NCBI GenBank assembly: GCA_035236585.1
Contig: CP141132.1
Coordinates: 43,155,880-43,219,879, forward strand
Length of the DNA: 64,000 nucleotides
Source: Warburgia ugandensis
Taxonomy: Eukaryota > Streptophyta > Magnoliopsida > Canellales > Canellaceae
Reading direction: 5' to 3'
Below, piece by piece: positions 36,294 to 48,650 of this stretch (position 1 is its first letter; every line of letters starts with the position of its first letter). The notes under the pieces were generated by a model, which was not told the origin of the DNA, searched no databases, and saw only the letters and a list, made by a program, of their open reading frames with translations. The translations under genes and the position numbers were made by a program.

Positions 36294-37920
36294 TCTAATC
36301 CAGCCAAATACTATACTCCGAAATATCCAATTGAAAGACACATGGAACCTTCAAGTACAAATAAAATTTAGCCACCTTTTAATTTCGGATGAATTAAAAA
36401 ATGAACCAAAATCATGAACAAAAGAAACTAGAAACTAGGAGGATAACAATGCCAAAAAGCATCAAGAATCAACGAAATGCCACAAAATCCATTGTTGGAA
36501 TGAATGAAGACACAAACAAACAAGTCCAAATAATAATAATTACCTAAAAGCAAACAATTGATACAATAGTAAGGAAAACACCAAAGATGCATGTCCTTAA
36601 ACAATCTCAATTCCCAAAATTATAAACATGAATAGCAAATTGCTAGGGCAATGCCCAGGAATACAAGTCTTGATAAAGGAAATGGAACACAAGGCAACAT
36701 ATTTAGAATGCCAATTGGCATCAAATTTTGAATTAAGAAGAGACCATAATAAATGTGTGATGAATTGGGGCTCGACCATTTGAAGAAAGAAAAGCCATGT
36801 AGCTTAAAAAGAAAGGGTGTACAAAGCACCATTAAATGGCCCACTCACTCAACTAATGAAATAGTATATAGTATAAATAACTAAAAGGTTAGAAAACGAA
36901 CATATGGTGAAAGAAAAAGAAAAAAAAAAATTCTAGGAACGAAGTTGTAAAGTCTAAGAGAATGAAGGATCTAAAGGAGGAAAAGTTAGGTATTCTTGTA
37001 TAATTATGCCACTAAAAGAGTGACAATAAATGAAGAAAAATCTTAATAAGAGAAGTACTTACTCAAGGACAACAAACACGTTCTAGGACCCACGTGTTGT
37101 AATGATCTAGCCCATTAATCTAGTAGGTGATCAGAAGCCCATCTCATTGGTGCTAATTTTGCCTTTATTGGACATTCCTAAACCCTTAATCTAAAAAGTT
37201 GTGTTCAAGATTTTTCTAAGAAAATGTGAACCATTGATTTTTGGTGTACAATAGTTTGCCAATGATAAGTCCATTTGACTTGAGACAAAGGGCATATAGG
37301 TTTGCTTTTGATGTTGGACAAGTTTTATCAATAGGCAGACCTCTTATGTAGAACCACGAAATGCCTCTGCCTTAGATGGAAAAAGTGTCATAGTTGGCAA
37401 TCCCACTAATATTGAAGTAAGTAGAAGAATGAGAGTGGTTAGTTAAATTAAGAAGAGGAATGGTAGAGTATTGCACTATAGGACAGAAATGTAATACACC
37501 CCAACTTTAGCTTGGTGTCAACCAATGGAGTTACCCAGATGTTAAAATGAAAGCATATTATACTAACTTATATTTTGTAGTTCATTACTCTACCATTTCT
37601 TGTATTAAATTTAAGTAATCATTCTCATTCTCCATCTTTCCTTCAATATGAGTGGGATCACCAAATATTGCACTTTTTCCATCAACAGGAGAAAGGCACT
37701 CCGTGGGTCCACATGGAAAGTCAACCTCCTAAAAAACTTGTGCATCATCAAAAGCAAGCCTATTTGACTTTCACTCCATGCCAAATGGAAATTTCACTAA
37801 CAAATTATAGTACACCAAAAATCAATGATTTGCATTTTCTTGGAAAAACCCTACACAAGGCTTTTTAGATCAAGGGTATGGCACTTTCCAATCAAGTCAA
37901 TATTTACACCAATGGGGTGG
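36294..37920. other. No gene seen upstream of TMEM230 exon 1
   Basis: AT-rich, with many short frames and no family match. It may hold the TMEM230 5' UTR or be part of a 5' UTR intron. Confidence 0.5.
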
Positions 37921-37990
37921 GCTTCTCATCATCCATCATATTAGTGGATTCAACCGCTTCTCATCATCCATCATATTAGTGGATTCAACC
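37921..37990. repeat. Perfect 35-bp tandem duplication
   Basis: The unit starting GCTTCTCATCATCCATCATA occurs twice head to tail without a difference, so it is recent. Confidence 0.97.
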
Positions 37991-38589
37991 ATGCCAACTA
38001 CCAACCAGTCTTAAGTAGTAATAACATTTTGGTGTCGGTTGAAGCTTTCTGCGAGGGGACTTGTACTAATCACTTTAGGAAAATATGCTTCAATTCTATG
38101 TGAGGTCTATAGTAAAAGATGATGGCTAGATTTAAAGAAATCTTACCATTTTCTCCATTAGTCACCTTGGGATATTAAAGAAAAAAATGCCTAAACCAAT
38201 TACAGCTCAGACCAAATCATTTCTCACTTGCACACATAAAAGGGCAGCCCAATTCATGAAGATTCTGCACATATAATGCTTGAATATCACACTCAACCCC
38301 CGCAACCAGACCAGGACTCCAACTCAGCCACTTGCATACAATCTACTATTTAACAAATTAGAGGAAGAACATGGGAAAAAAAGGCATTCTGATCATTAAA
38401 AGTACCATCTCCTTCATATTAAGAGTAATTTAGGAAATGAGGATCAAGATGCTACATAGTCATCTCATTTTAAAATGTAACACATGAGAATCAAGTAAGT
38501 CTCTAGAAGATTCTATTTTCCCTAACTTGAACTGCCACTGATCAAAGGATTAGGCTTTGCTATACTAGCTTATGGTGGTAGGCCCACTA

Positions 38590-39000
38590 TACAAGAGGCA
38601 TGCATGTGTGGCAAATGAGGTTGTTGATTTGGTAAGCCACCATGACGTACATCATCACTCTGGATGAGTCTTGCATGTATTTCTAATAATGGTTAATCAA
38701 GGTAATACTCTGACTACCACCCTAACATGCCAGAAATGGGGAGTGCAAGTGTGAAAAATGAGGTTGTCGATTTTGATCTGCCACCATGACACAGATCACC
38801 CCTTTGGTGTAAGATGAGCCTTCCATGTACATTCTGCTAGTGGTTTGCTACAGTAAAGCTCCAACTGCCACCAAAACATACTAGAAATGGAGAGTGCATG
38901 TGTGGTAACTGGGGGCTGTTGATTTGGTCTGCCCCTACGATATATATATTATCCCTTTGTTATGAGGCGAATCTTGCATGTACAATGATTTAGCAAAAAC
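38590..39000. repeat. Three-copy minisatellite, ~147-bp unit
   Basis: The block TGCATGTGTG...TTGATTTGGT...GCCACC recurs at 38601, 38744 and 38895 (spacings 143 and 151), each followed by an ATCA(C)CC(C)TTT stretch and CTTGCATGTA. Moderately diverged. Confidence 0.88.
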
Positions 39001-39594
39001 ATGCTTAAGGAGTTCACAGCGACTACAAAATACTCATTAAAGGATAATCACAATCCTTGTTCTTATATCTTTCTTGATCCACTGCTACTCATCTGCATAT
39101 TTGTCATTAAGTAAGCAAGACCACAAAGACCAAAATAACAAGATGCACCATGAAGAATCTGATCTAACAATAATGGATCAACTTGTAGTCGTGTCATGTG
39201 ATACCTCTACAAATATGTTTTGGTTACTAAATTAATCCCAACCAAAGAAAGGGAAGAAAAGATCAAAGATAACTTTCTCCCCGCCATTAGCAGCTTTAAA
39301 ACATAGATAAATAGCCCTAAAACATTAGGTGCTTGTTCTTAATTCTAACAATGCTCAAAATTGGGGGAGTTTGAAATTTTCATAAGCATTTGTCCTCTTG
39401 AAAACCAAGGTATCAATAAAAGCTCAGTACTTAGTTGAATCATATAGACAGGTTTCACACTAGTAGTTGACATCCATTAATAAACAACGTAAAATATACA
39501 TTAACCATGTCTGAAGAGTCCAACTGCAACATCACAACCCCAATATCAACTAAAGAAAATGACAAAATGTTGGTTAGTAAGGATCATATCTACA

Positions 39595-39890
39595 TTAGAG
39601 AAAAGTTAGAAGTAGCACCAATAGGTAACAAGATGGGGAAAGGTAAACTTAGATTGCTTGGACATATCCAAAGGAGACTAAAAAAGACACCTATTAGAAG
39701 TGAGTCTATCCAAGTCGAAGGCTCTAAAAGGGCAAGGAAAAGATCCAAAAAGACATCAATAGAAATTGTGAGAAAAGATTTAAAATCTTTTGAACTAAAC
39801 GATGCCATGACTCAGAGGAGAATGGAGGAACAAGATTCATGTAGTCGACCCCTAATCGAGATCAGGCTTTGATGATGATAATGATGATTT
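39595..39890 (+). mobile_element. 5'-truncated RTE-type LINE, 3' end
   Basis: VAPIGNKMGKGKLRLLGHIQ, IQVEGSKRARKRSKKT and IVRKDLKSFELNDAMT match the C-terminus of the RTE LINE at 43.6-46.0 kb, ending with the GATGATGAT-type tail typical of the clade. The frame is open because this copy is short; it is not a gene. Confidence 0.88.
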
Positions 39891-40171
39891 ATCTTTTTTA
39901 AGATGTTATGACTTCAAAGTTATGAGATATGGATTATGGATGATCTTTTTTTCAATTTTTTGTATATTTTTCCTGCTTTTTGTGATCTTTTTACGATTTC
40001 TTAATAATTTTTGTATTTTAAGTATAACATATGAATATATTTTTATAATCTTTTGATACAGAAAACAATATTGAAATCGAAATCTAGATTGAAATTTTGG
40101 TATCTACTCTCGAACCGATACGATGTACGATACGATATTCACAATAGTGGTTCCCTTCTCCTACATTATTT

Positions 40172-40182
40172 TGGTATCAGAG
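40172..40182 (+). other. Orphan initiator-Met primer-binding site of an LTR element
   Basis: The exact string TGGTATCAGAGC follows CTACATTATT. The upstream ~250 bases may be LTR, but no coding match follows. Confidence 0.4.
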
Positions 40183-40601
40183 CTCTTGTCAAAATAGCTA
40201 CATGTAGTGGCAAAACCTATAAGGGAGATTGAATTACAGTCAAAGAGATGATTTGCTTCTACAACTTGCTAGAAAGTTGGTGAATCTTGATGATCAAGTC
40301 CTGTCTAATAAGAGTGGAGATTTCCAGGAATAGCTAGTTAGATCGAAAGGACAACCATTATCTAATGTCCATGGATCATTACCGAATAGTTCAAGAGCAT
40401 TTATCCTGATTTTTATGATCAATAACATTCCTTTCACTCAACGGAGTCGAGTCTTTTCAAGGGTCTGAAATGATAAGGATCGAATCTACATTAGTGGGCT
40501 GAAGTTGGGCTCACAATAACATACATAAAGCCCACTCTAGTGGATGGTTGACCAGATTGCATATATCTCTACAGGATTTTTCTAATCTGCTTACACGAAT
40601 A

Positions 40602-40780
40602 CCAAAGTTGACAAGACTTGATTGGCTTAGTTTCCCATAAGTGCCTATGAATATCAGCAGAAAAAATTTGACAATTGATTGGCTTTAGTTTCTATAAATG
40701 CCTATGCATTATTGGATAACCAAAGTTGACCAGATTCAATTACTTTTTGCTAGCATAAATGTTTATGCATTCTAGGAAGG
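40602..40780. repeat. Degenerate three-copy repeat, ~60-bp unit
   Basis: CCAAAGTTGAC...TGCCTATG-like units start near 40602, 40666 and 40720. Confidence 0.55.
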
Positions 40781-41908
40781 TATGAACATAGGGATCTGGG
40801 AAGTATTGGTTTTAAGCTCTATAAGTTTCACGTAGAAGCCTTTGAAATCAACAAAGAAGTAAGAGGTTTTGCAGCTGTAATGGTAAGGTGTGATGCCTTG
40901 TCCTTTGAAGTGATTCTCAAGAGAAATCCCAATGGTGTGACTCGATTAGTGGCATTCAAGCTGTTGATGTTACTTCAATTTGCTTGTAGGCATACTACAA
41001 GTGTGATTTCTATAATACTATCCTAGTCTTTTGAACTGATTCCAAGACAATTTCTGTTTCCACAAGGCTTCAACTATTTGGATTAAATTTTGGGACGAGT
41101 TCCTCTCAAATCTGTTCTCTCACCTTGCCTGCATCATTTGGTTAGCATGAAAGCTCCTTGATTCTCATAGGAACTTCATGATATGCATTTTCATGTATCC
41201 TTTCTTAATGGCATGAGTTCTTAGAATAATGGAAGAGAAAAACAAGTTGTACGAGTAGAAAAGAAGATAGATTTAGCTCCAATAAACAGAAGCAGTCCCA
41301 AGTCATTTAAAAGCTACCACACAGTCGCCATCCATTATCTTTAAAGTCATTTATTATTTGTTTGTGTTACAAACATACAGAGTATTGAGAAACAGCAAGA
41401 TAGTAAAAACATTAAGGAATGGAACAAAAAAACCACTAAAGGGGCCACATTAAAATAAATTCTAAAATCAGATAACAAGTCACTTAAAATCCCTACAGAA
41501 GAAATAGAAGTATAATAAAGCTTCAATAGGGCAAATAAACAAGGGCATGGCTAATCCATTATTCAAAATATTCAATATGGTTCTAGCCTTAAAATCTGTA
41601 GGGAAAAAAAAACAAAAAACAAAAAGCAAACTCACTCTGACAAAGTAAACTTGCTAATATAGGAAACTAAAAGCTACCACATAATGAGCATACAAGACTT
41701 TAGTAAGACTTCCTTTTATTTTTAGATACTTGTATAGAAGCATATTCTGATCAGAAAAACTCCCGAGTGTTGTAATGATCTGCCCCTAGCCTGGCAATGT
41801 AGAAGGACGTAGAAGCATATACAAGACTTACAAAATTCAACAAACTTTTGAGTAAGAAACAATCAGTAAGGGCTTTCCTTCAATCATGAATCAAGCAAAA
41901 TGACTAAA

Positions 41909-42090
41909 GGGCAGACCCAGTGCATGAAGCTCCCACCCATGCGGGGTCCGTGGAAGGGGTGGACCACAAGGGCCTAAATTACATAGATTTACCTTGCATT
42001 TTGCAAGAGGCTGTTTCCACGCCTTGAACCCATAACCTCAAGGTCACATGACAACAAATTTTATCGTTGTGCCAAGGCTCCCCTTCTAAG
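41909..42090 (+). mobile_element. Au-type SINE, nearly full length, with TSD
   Basis: GGGCAGACCCAGTGCATGAA, TGCGGGGTCCGTGGAAGGGG, GCAAGAGGCTGTTTCC and GCCAAGGCTCCCCTTCT are the diagnostic blocks of the angiosperm Au SINE, in order. A 14-bp duplication CAAGCAAAATGACT flanks it (41892-41905, 42091-42104). The internal RNA polymerase III A-box region is recognisable; non-coding. Confidence 0.92.
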
Positions 42091-42189
42091 CAAGCAAAAT
42101 GACTGAGAAGCTATAACCATTAATCAAGCAAAATGATTGAGAAAGTGAGAAGTTTTGGGGAGGTACCGTTTTGGTTTGCTAAGCCATAT

Positions 42190-42317
42190 TTAGACCAGAG
42201 ATGGAGATCCGGTGATCATTGTGGACAGAGATCTAGCTAGATCTAGACTGAGGAGGCATGGGTTGAATCTAGGCCGAGAGAGGCGGAGGGGTGAATCTGG
42301 GGATTCAGAGGCAGTTG

Positions 42318-42377
<60 letters not shown>

Positions 42378-42670
42378 AAGGGACACAGGTCTGGCGGCCG
42401 CAAGGGAGGGTTTCACGGGAGTTGGCCCTACCTAGAGGCAATGCGAGAGCAAGAGAAAGAGAAACTAAGAGAAAATGGTAAAGATAAAGAAAGACAGAGA
42501 TCTACCTTATTGCCGGAGATGAAGCCTTGCTCCACCGGTAGAGGACTGTAGGAGTTGCCAGAGAGGAAGTTTCCGATGAAAATTTGGGAAATACAAGGGG
42601 TGGGCAGGGATGAAGGTTGGAAAGGGCAGCCCAATGCAGCGTGTTAGCTCTCTACAGGTATGGGCCAATT
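42190..42670 (-). promoter_or_regulatory. Candidate promoter and 5' UTR exon with CT tract and Site II-like boxes
   Basis: This stretch is clearly GC-richer than its surroundings. On the minus strand it reads, in order: GGCCCA (TGGGCC on plus, 42661-42666), TGGGCT (42628-42633), a pyrimidine-rich leader, a donor-like AATAAG|GTAGAT near 42507, and a long (CT)n tract at 42320-42375. TGGGCY boxes (Site II) and CT-rich leaders are common in plant housekeeping promoters. The nearest downstream minus-strand coding exon is TMEM230 exon 1, 6 kb away, so this could be its promoter with an untranslated first exon. No transcript evidence is available; it could belong to another gene or be a chance GC-rich patch. 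Confidence 0.35.
42320..42375. repeat. (GA)n microsatellite
   Basis: About 27 pure GA units; read as CT on the minus strand. Open frames across it are repeat translations. Confidence 0.97.
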
Positions 42671-43577
42671 TATTTTCTTGAGAAGAAGTCAAGCCAAGAT
42701 GTAAGTCATTCAAATGTCAAATTAATGCCGATTGAATGTCTTTAACTTGTGTTTCTTTGATAAAACCGACAGTGATCAACCATGTCGTGTTGATTTTTTA
42801 AAGACCCAAGAGATATTAGTTGGGACGTTCAAATGCATTTAACTTTGTGGGTAACTAATTTTGGCGCAGCAATTGTGAAGAGCTGCTCAGATCAATGGTA
42901 AAGTTTCATCATGCAAGAAAATCAAGTGCGTGGCTCAGACTCTATCATTAAAAACAACAAAACCATAAACTTGTTGAGGTTTTTCAAATAAGTCATGGGT
43001 TGTGAACTTGTCATGTACACCCTGATATTTGGGTTTTCTTTTTTTTCTAATACTTGCATCACATGGCATGCCTAAGTGGCAATTAACCTCCTACTATTAT
43101 TTGACTTGCCCGCAATTTATACAAATCCCATCTTCCATCTTTCCCACATGAGCATATAAAGTCCTAGAAAACCAAAAAGGAAAAGAAGAAAAAAGGTCAT
43201 TATCCATGATACATGCAGTCCTTCTTTTTCCTCATTAACCCTTCAATAAAATGATAAGAACAGCTATAACTTCATGTGAGCCTAACCATTGGCATAGATG
43301 GGCCATGCTTTGATATATTGAGTGATCCTAGCAACTACTACTAATTGTGTAACGGTTAATCAAACTTTTTACCTGCCATGTTTCAACTCAAAAAAATGAG
43401 GCTAAGATCATCTAATGTGTGATAATTTCAAAGCATGACCTATTTAAGCAAAGGAAAACATTGTAAACAATTCAAATACTATTCTAAGCGTTATTATGTG
43501 AAATTGGAATTTTTTACCTAGAGAAAATAAATTTTTATATAGAAATGGAATTTGCAGCTGAAACATAAATATTTGGA
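42671..43577. other. No gene seen
   Basis: AT-rich unassigned DNA between the candidate promoter and the LINE. Confidence 0.5.
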
Positions 43578-45975
43578 ATCATCACCATCATCAAGACCTT
43601 ATCCCAATTAAGGGTCGGCCACATGAATCTTATTCCTCCATTCTACTCTATTAAATATCATGGTTTCATTTAGTCCTAAAGCTTTTAAATCTTTCCGCAC
43701 CACTTCTATCCAAGTTCTTTTAGGCCTTCCCCTTGCCCTTTTAGAACCTTCTACTTGTATTGCCTCACTCCTAACTGGTGTCGTTGTTGATCTCCTTTGA
43801 ACATGTCCAAACCATCTAAGTTTAATCTCCCTCATCTTATTACCTATTGGTGCTGCCCCTAAATTTCCCCCAATATTTTCATTTCTAATTCTATCATTTC
43901 TTGTCTTACCACTCATCCATCTCAACATCCTCATTTTTGCGACGCTCATCCTATGAGTATGATGTTCCTTAACTGCCCAACACTCTGATCCATCTGGCCT
44001 TATAGCCATCCTATAGAATTTTCCCTTTAGTTTGAGTGGCACCCGCCTATCACATAAAACACCCAATGCACGTCTCCATTTGTTCCAACCCGCTTGGATT
44101 CTCTGAGTAACCTCCCTCTCAATCTCTCCACTCTCATGGATCAATGATCCTAAGTATCAAAAGTGGTCTTTCACGGGGACCTCTTGGTTATCAATCTTGA
44201 CTGATGTTCCACTCCTCTCCTTGCTAAAATTATATTCCATATATTCTGTCTTAGTTCGGCTAATTTTAAATCCTTCAGATTCTAATGCTTCTCTCTATAA
44301 CTCTAGCTTTATGTTTACACCCTCCCTTGTCTCATCAAATAGGACTATATCGTCTACAAATAGCATGCACCATGGAATCTCCTCATGCAAATGTTTTGTT
44401 AACTCATCCATAACTAATGTGAAAAGGTATGGACTCAATGCCGATCCTTGGTGCAAGCCGACAATGACAGAAAAATCACCAGTCACGCCACTAGTGGTCT
44501 TAACATTTGTTACCGCTCCCTCATACATATCTTCAATTATGTCTATATACCCCTGAGAAAACCCTTTACCAGCCAACACCCTCCATATTAACTCTCTAGA
44601 GACTATCATAAGCTTTCTCTAAGTCGATAAAGACCATGTGGAGGTTTTTTCTCCTATCCCTATATTTCTCTAATAATTGTCTTAGTAAGAAAATAGCTTC
44701 CATGGTAGACCTCCCAGACATGAAACCAAACTGATTCTCCAATACACTTGTTTCATGCCGTAGCCTCTTCTCAATCACTCTTCCAAAAAGTTTCATGGTG
44801 TGGTTCATAAGTTTGATCCCTCGATAATTAGTGTAGCTCTGAATGTCTCCTTTATTCTTATAGATTGGTACAATAGAGCTTTTCCTCCACTCATCAGGCA
44901 TTTTCTTTGATTTTATAATCTTGTTAAACAACTTGGTCAACCAAATTACCCCAATATCTCCTATATGCTTCCAAGCCTCTATTGGTATACCATCAGGCCC
45001 CATGGCCTTTCCTGATTTCATCTTTCTCAAGGCCTCTTTTACTTCAGGTATTCTAATCCTACGTTCATATCTATAATATCCAATGTTATTTAGATTTACA
45101 GTAATTTCAATCCCTATATTCTCAGGGCCATTGTCATTTAACAATTTTTGAAAGTATATTTCCCACCTTTGTTTGATCTCATCATCTTTGACTAATACCC
45201 TTTGATCATTGCTTCTAATACACCTAACATGCTCTAAGTCCTTACCCTTCTGCTCTTTTACTTTTGCAAGTTTAAACACATCTTTCTCACCTTCTCTTAT
45301 TCCTAGTCTATTATAGAGCTCGTCATATGCTTTAAGTTTAGCCTCACTTACTATTCTCTTAGCAACGTTTTTAGCATTCTTATATTGTTCATAGTTTTCA
45401 TTATTTCTAATCTTTTGCCATACTTTAAAACGCACTCGTTTTTCTTTAATAGCTTTTTGCACTGTTTCATTCTACCACCATGTTTCCTTTGTTAATAGCC
45501 TTTTACCTTTAGATACTCCTAAGACATCTTTTGCCACTTTCTTAATGGACTCAACCATATTAGTCCACATGGTATTTACTTCTGTTTCATAGTTCCACTT
45601 TCCTTCTACCATCAACTTATTTTTAAATAAGGTTATTTTCTCTCCTTTTAAGTTCCACCACTTAGTTTTTGGATGTGTATTAAGTTCAATTCTTTTACTC
45701 CATCTTTTGATATGAATATTCATAACCATTAACCTATGTTGTGAGGTTAAACTCTCACCGGGTATCACCTTACAATCCTTACATATAGATCGTTCATTAT
45801 TCCTAAGTAGAAAAAAGTCTATTTGGCTTTTATGAAGTCCACTTTTAAAGGTTATTAAGTGTTCATCCCTCTTCTTAAAGAGTGTATTTGCAATGGATTG
45901 GTTATATGACAAAGCAAAATCAAGGATATTCTCCCCCATCACGTTTCGTTCACCTATACCATACCCCAATGATAT
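43578..45975 (-). pseudogene. RTE-type LINE: endonuclease C-terminus, reverse transcriptase, 3' tail
   Basis: On the minus strand the single RTE protein can be followed from GYGIGERN (45965) to the ATGATG-type tail at 43578. The endonuclease end reads HLITFKSGLHKSQIDFFLLR and GESLTSQHRLMV. RT blocks are GKAMGPDGIPIEAWKHIG, QFGFMSGRSTMEAIF, FIDLEKAYDS, GLHQGSALSPYLF and the catalytic F-V-D-D (44360-44349). The C-terminus is LRWFGHVQRR and RPKRTWIEVVRKDL. Lesions: TGG to TAG near 45472, a frameshift near 44600, stops near 44295 and 44160, and loss of a few residues in IRP..GSECWAV. The first half of the endonuclease is absent. Confidence 0.94.
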
Positions 45976-45984
45976 AAAGAACAC

Positions 45985-48650
45985 TGAAATCGAAATTCGG
46001 ATAAATTTCGCCCCAAAATTTTACTATTCCATGATCAAGTTATGAGTTTTCAAGAAATATATCTTTAATAGGATAATAATTTGGAACTAAAACTAAAACC
46101 ATTAGATAGTACTCAGAAAATAAAATCCAACAAGCTAAAGAATGTTGAAAACAGAGTCTGTATGAAGAAGTTATGGGACTTTGAAGTTAGGGGCAATACA
46201 ATAATTAAAAGATAAAAAAAAAAAACTCAACGGAGGGGTCCAAATTGATATTGGCACCCCCCCTCACATTGGAAACCCGACGTAATGTCGGGTCTGGTTC
46301 TTTCCAAAACCCGACACCGACAACCCCAAACCCCAGAGCTCCCTTATTTTCGGCAATCACCGGAAGGGCATCCAAACAAGGCCAGCCCTTGGGCAGGCTA
46401 GTATGCCGAGCCCTCGTCGGGTTTTTCATTCCCAGCAAAGCCCCAGTAGTTTTCCCTCTGCTTCTCTTCCTCGAGCAAATCCTTAGTGGATCTATGCTTT
46501 TCCAACGACAGAAGAATACCCAGATCGGGTTCCCGGGCTCTCTTTCCTTCTGGTTTTTCGATGACCAAGAAGAAAACCCAGATCGAGTTTCTAGGTCAAG
46601 CCAAGTTTTCCTTATCCAATTTTTTTGGCGACCAACAAGAAACCCAGATCGGGTTTCTCTGTCAGCCTACATGCTAGATCCACCTAGAAAACCCCATTTC
46701 CCCTCTATTCTCCGATGGATTTGTACCAGACAGTGACTAGAAGTCACCAAATCTCTAGCAAACCCATTTTTTGACATGCTTAGGTTGCACCGGCCACTCG
46801 GGCTTTCCCGTTTTCCTTGTCTTCCCCAGGAGCCAGCATGGCCAGGCTTTCAGGCTAGCCAATGTACTCTATTCCCCCTGACCAGATCGGGTGGTGGCCA
46901 GGAATTGGAAGCCACCCAACCACCACCATCCCTGCCAATCCCCTGCATTTTCCTATTACTAGCACGACCCAATTTTCAAGCGTGCTTGTGTTTTCTGATG
47001 GCTAGGATCGGACATTGCTAGTCCGCCCACCGGTCACCATCCGCCCCTATTTTCCCTGTTGTTTCATAGTCGCCAAAGTTGGTCGCCTCCGACTCGGTTG
47101 GACGGGACCCAGTTTAATCCTTGACCTTCAAACCTGGATTTTGAGCAATCCAGGAGTTTTGAAAATTCGAGAGACCCTCGCGATCCTTAGGATGCGAGGA
47201 ACAAAACCCATCTTCCCAATTTTTGATCTGGGAAGATCTGACCGTTGAAATTGCCAGACCTTTCATCAGGGGTCAGATCGCCTGATCTATGACAATCTGA
47301 CTTCGTTTTTCCAATCCAAATAGTCTATCATGACCATTAGGAAGTGTAGATCAAGAATCTGATGAGAGATTTAGGATCAAAAGCTTGATTAGAGAAGATT
47401 TCATTGATCTTAATCAATGGTCGAGATCAATCTAGGATCTAGGTATGGAAATTGATCAAGTTCTATGATCGTGATCAATGTAGCCTATTCAATTAGATTG
47501 TTTAGTTAGAAGTTACTAATTAATTGTTTGATTTGGAGGGTCCAAGTAAAAATGAGGATTTTACCACCATGAATGGATGGCAATCAATGCTAGTGGAATT
47601 GAAGAACGCATCACACTAGGTGAAAATTTAAGACAGCATGTCTAAATAATAAGATGCATGTTCTAAACATGATCTTCTGATTATAAATGTTATGAAACTC
47701 AAATGGTATTATTGATATTCGACATGCTTTAAATTGTAATGATGAAAATAATGTTATAATTGATACTTATAACTTGTACATCATGTATGTGAATTGTGAA
47801 ATTATGTTTATGGTACATAGGTACCACGTCAATATTGATGATGAATAAGTCTAGGTTTATAGGATACATCCTTGGTGGATTATCACCAAATAAGTGAGGA
47901 TGTTATTCTTATTATGAAATATATGAACAGGCAAATCACCTTTTATTATGATTACTTTACATCTGAACATGGAGGCCTGAGAGTTTTGTTTTATACAGGC
48001 GTATGCATAGGGATGCTATACTAAAAGAGTTATGAGGGTTTGGCCACCCGCTCTCCAAAATGTGATATATGATGATACCATGCCCAAAGAGAGGAAAAAG
48101 GTAGGGTGGGGCAATTATGGGAAGGCCACCACTGTAACGATTTGTCTCCCCATTTAGACATGACATAGATGATTTTCCACATTTGGTATCCATGGAGTAT
48201 GAAAGCAGTTATCCGGGCGCACTATATGGATCAGACTGCATGCATAGTAGTCCTTATATTTGATGCACTATAGTGCTTATATGATGGCATTATGAAATGC
48301 CTCATATGATGTGGCATGATGATATGCCTTATATTGTTTTTCCAGCAATGGATGGAGGATTTTAGACCCCGTACAATGAGGGGCATGAGGATTATATTGA
48401 TATACCAGCAGAGGCTGGATGATTATGAACCTCACATGATGAGAGGTATGATTCTGAAACCCAATATAGTCTAGGAATGTAAATTAGATTATGTTGATTA
48501 TATTCATAATTTTGTATGACTTTTAACAATTTTCATATATGTGTATGTATGCTATATGTATATGATGGAGGGCATAGTTTCATATAAGTTTCATATAGGT
48601 ATATGAATGGGTACAACTGTTATGCAGGAAATCTAAGGCTAAAATCAACG
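45985..48650 (+). mobile_element. Truncated Tekay/Del-like LTR, copy C
   Basis: It starts at AACACTGAAATCG directly beside the truncated LINE 5' end and shares the layout of copies B, D and E: an AT-rich start, GGCACCCCCCCTCAC (46253), a GC-rich middle (46.25-47.25 kb), a GATC-rich part (47.25-47.5 kb). Around 47965-48130 it contains the inverted match of copy A. Its 3' end, hairpin and primer site are missing. GC-rich open frames here have no family match. Confidence 0.72.

Noticed and set aside
42190-42551. Frames of 83-89 codons on both strands
   Set aside because: They run through the (GA)n tract and have repeat-driven composition; no homology recognised.
44197-44556. 119-codon plus-strand frame
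   Set aside because: Shadow of the LINE reverse transcriptase on the opposite strand.
46205-47248. GC-rich frames including one of 163 codons
   Set aside because: They lie inside LTR copy C, equivalent to the GC-rich middle of sister LTRs; no protein family match.
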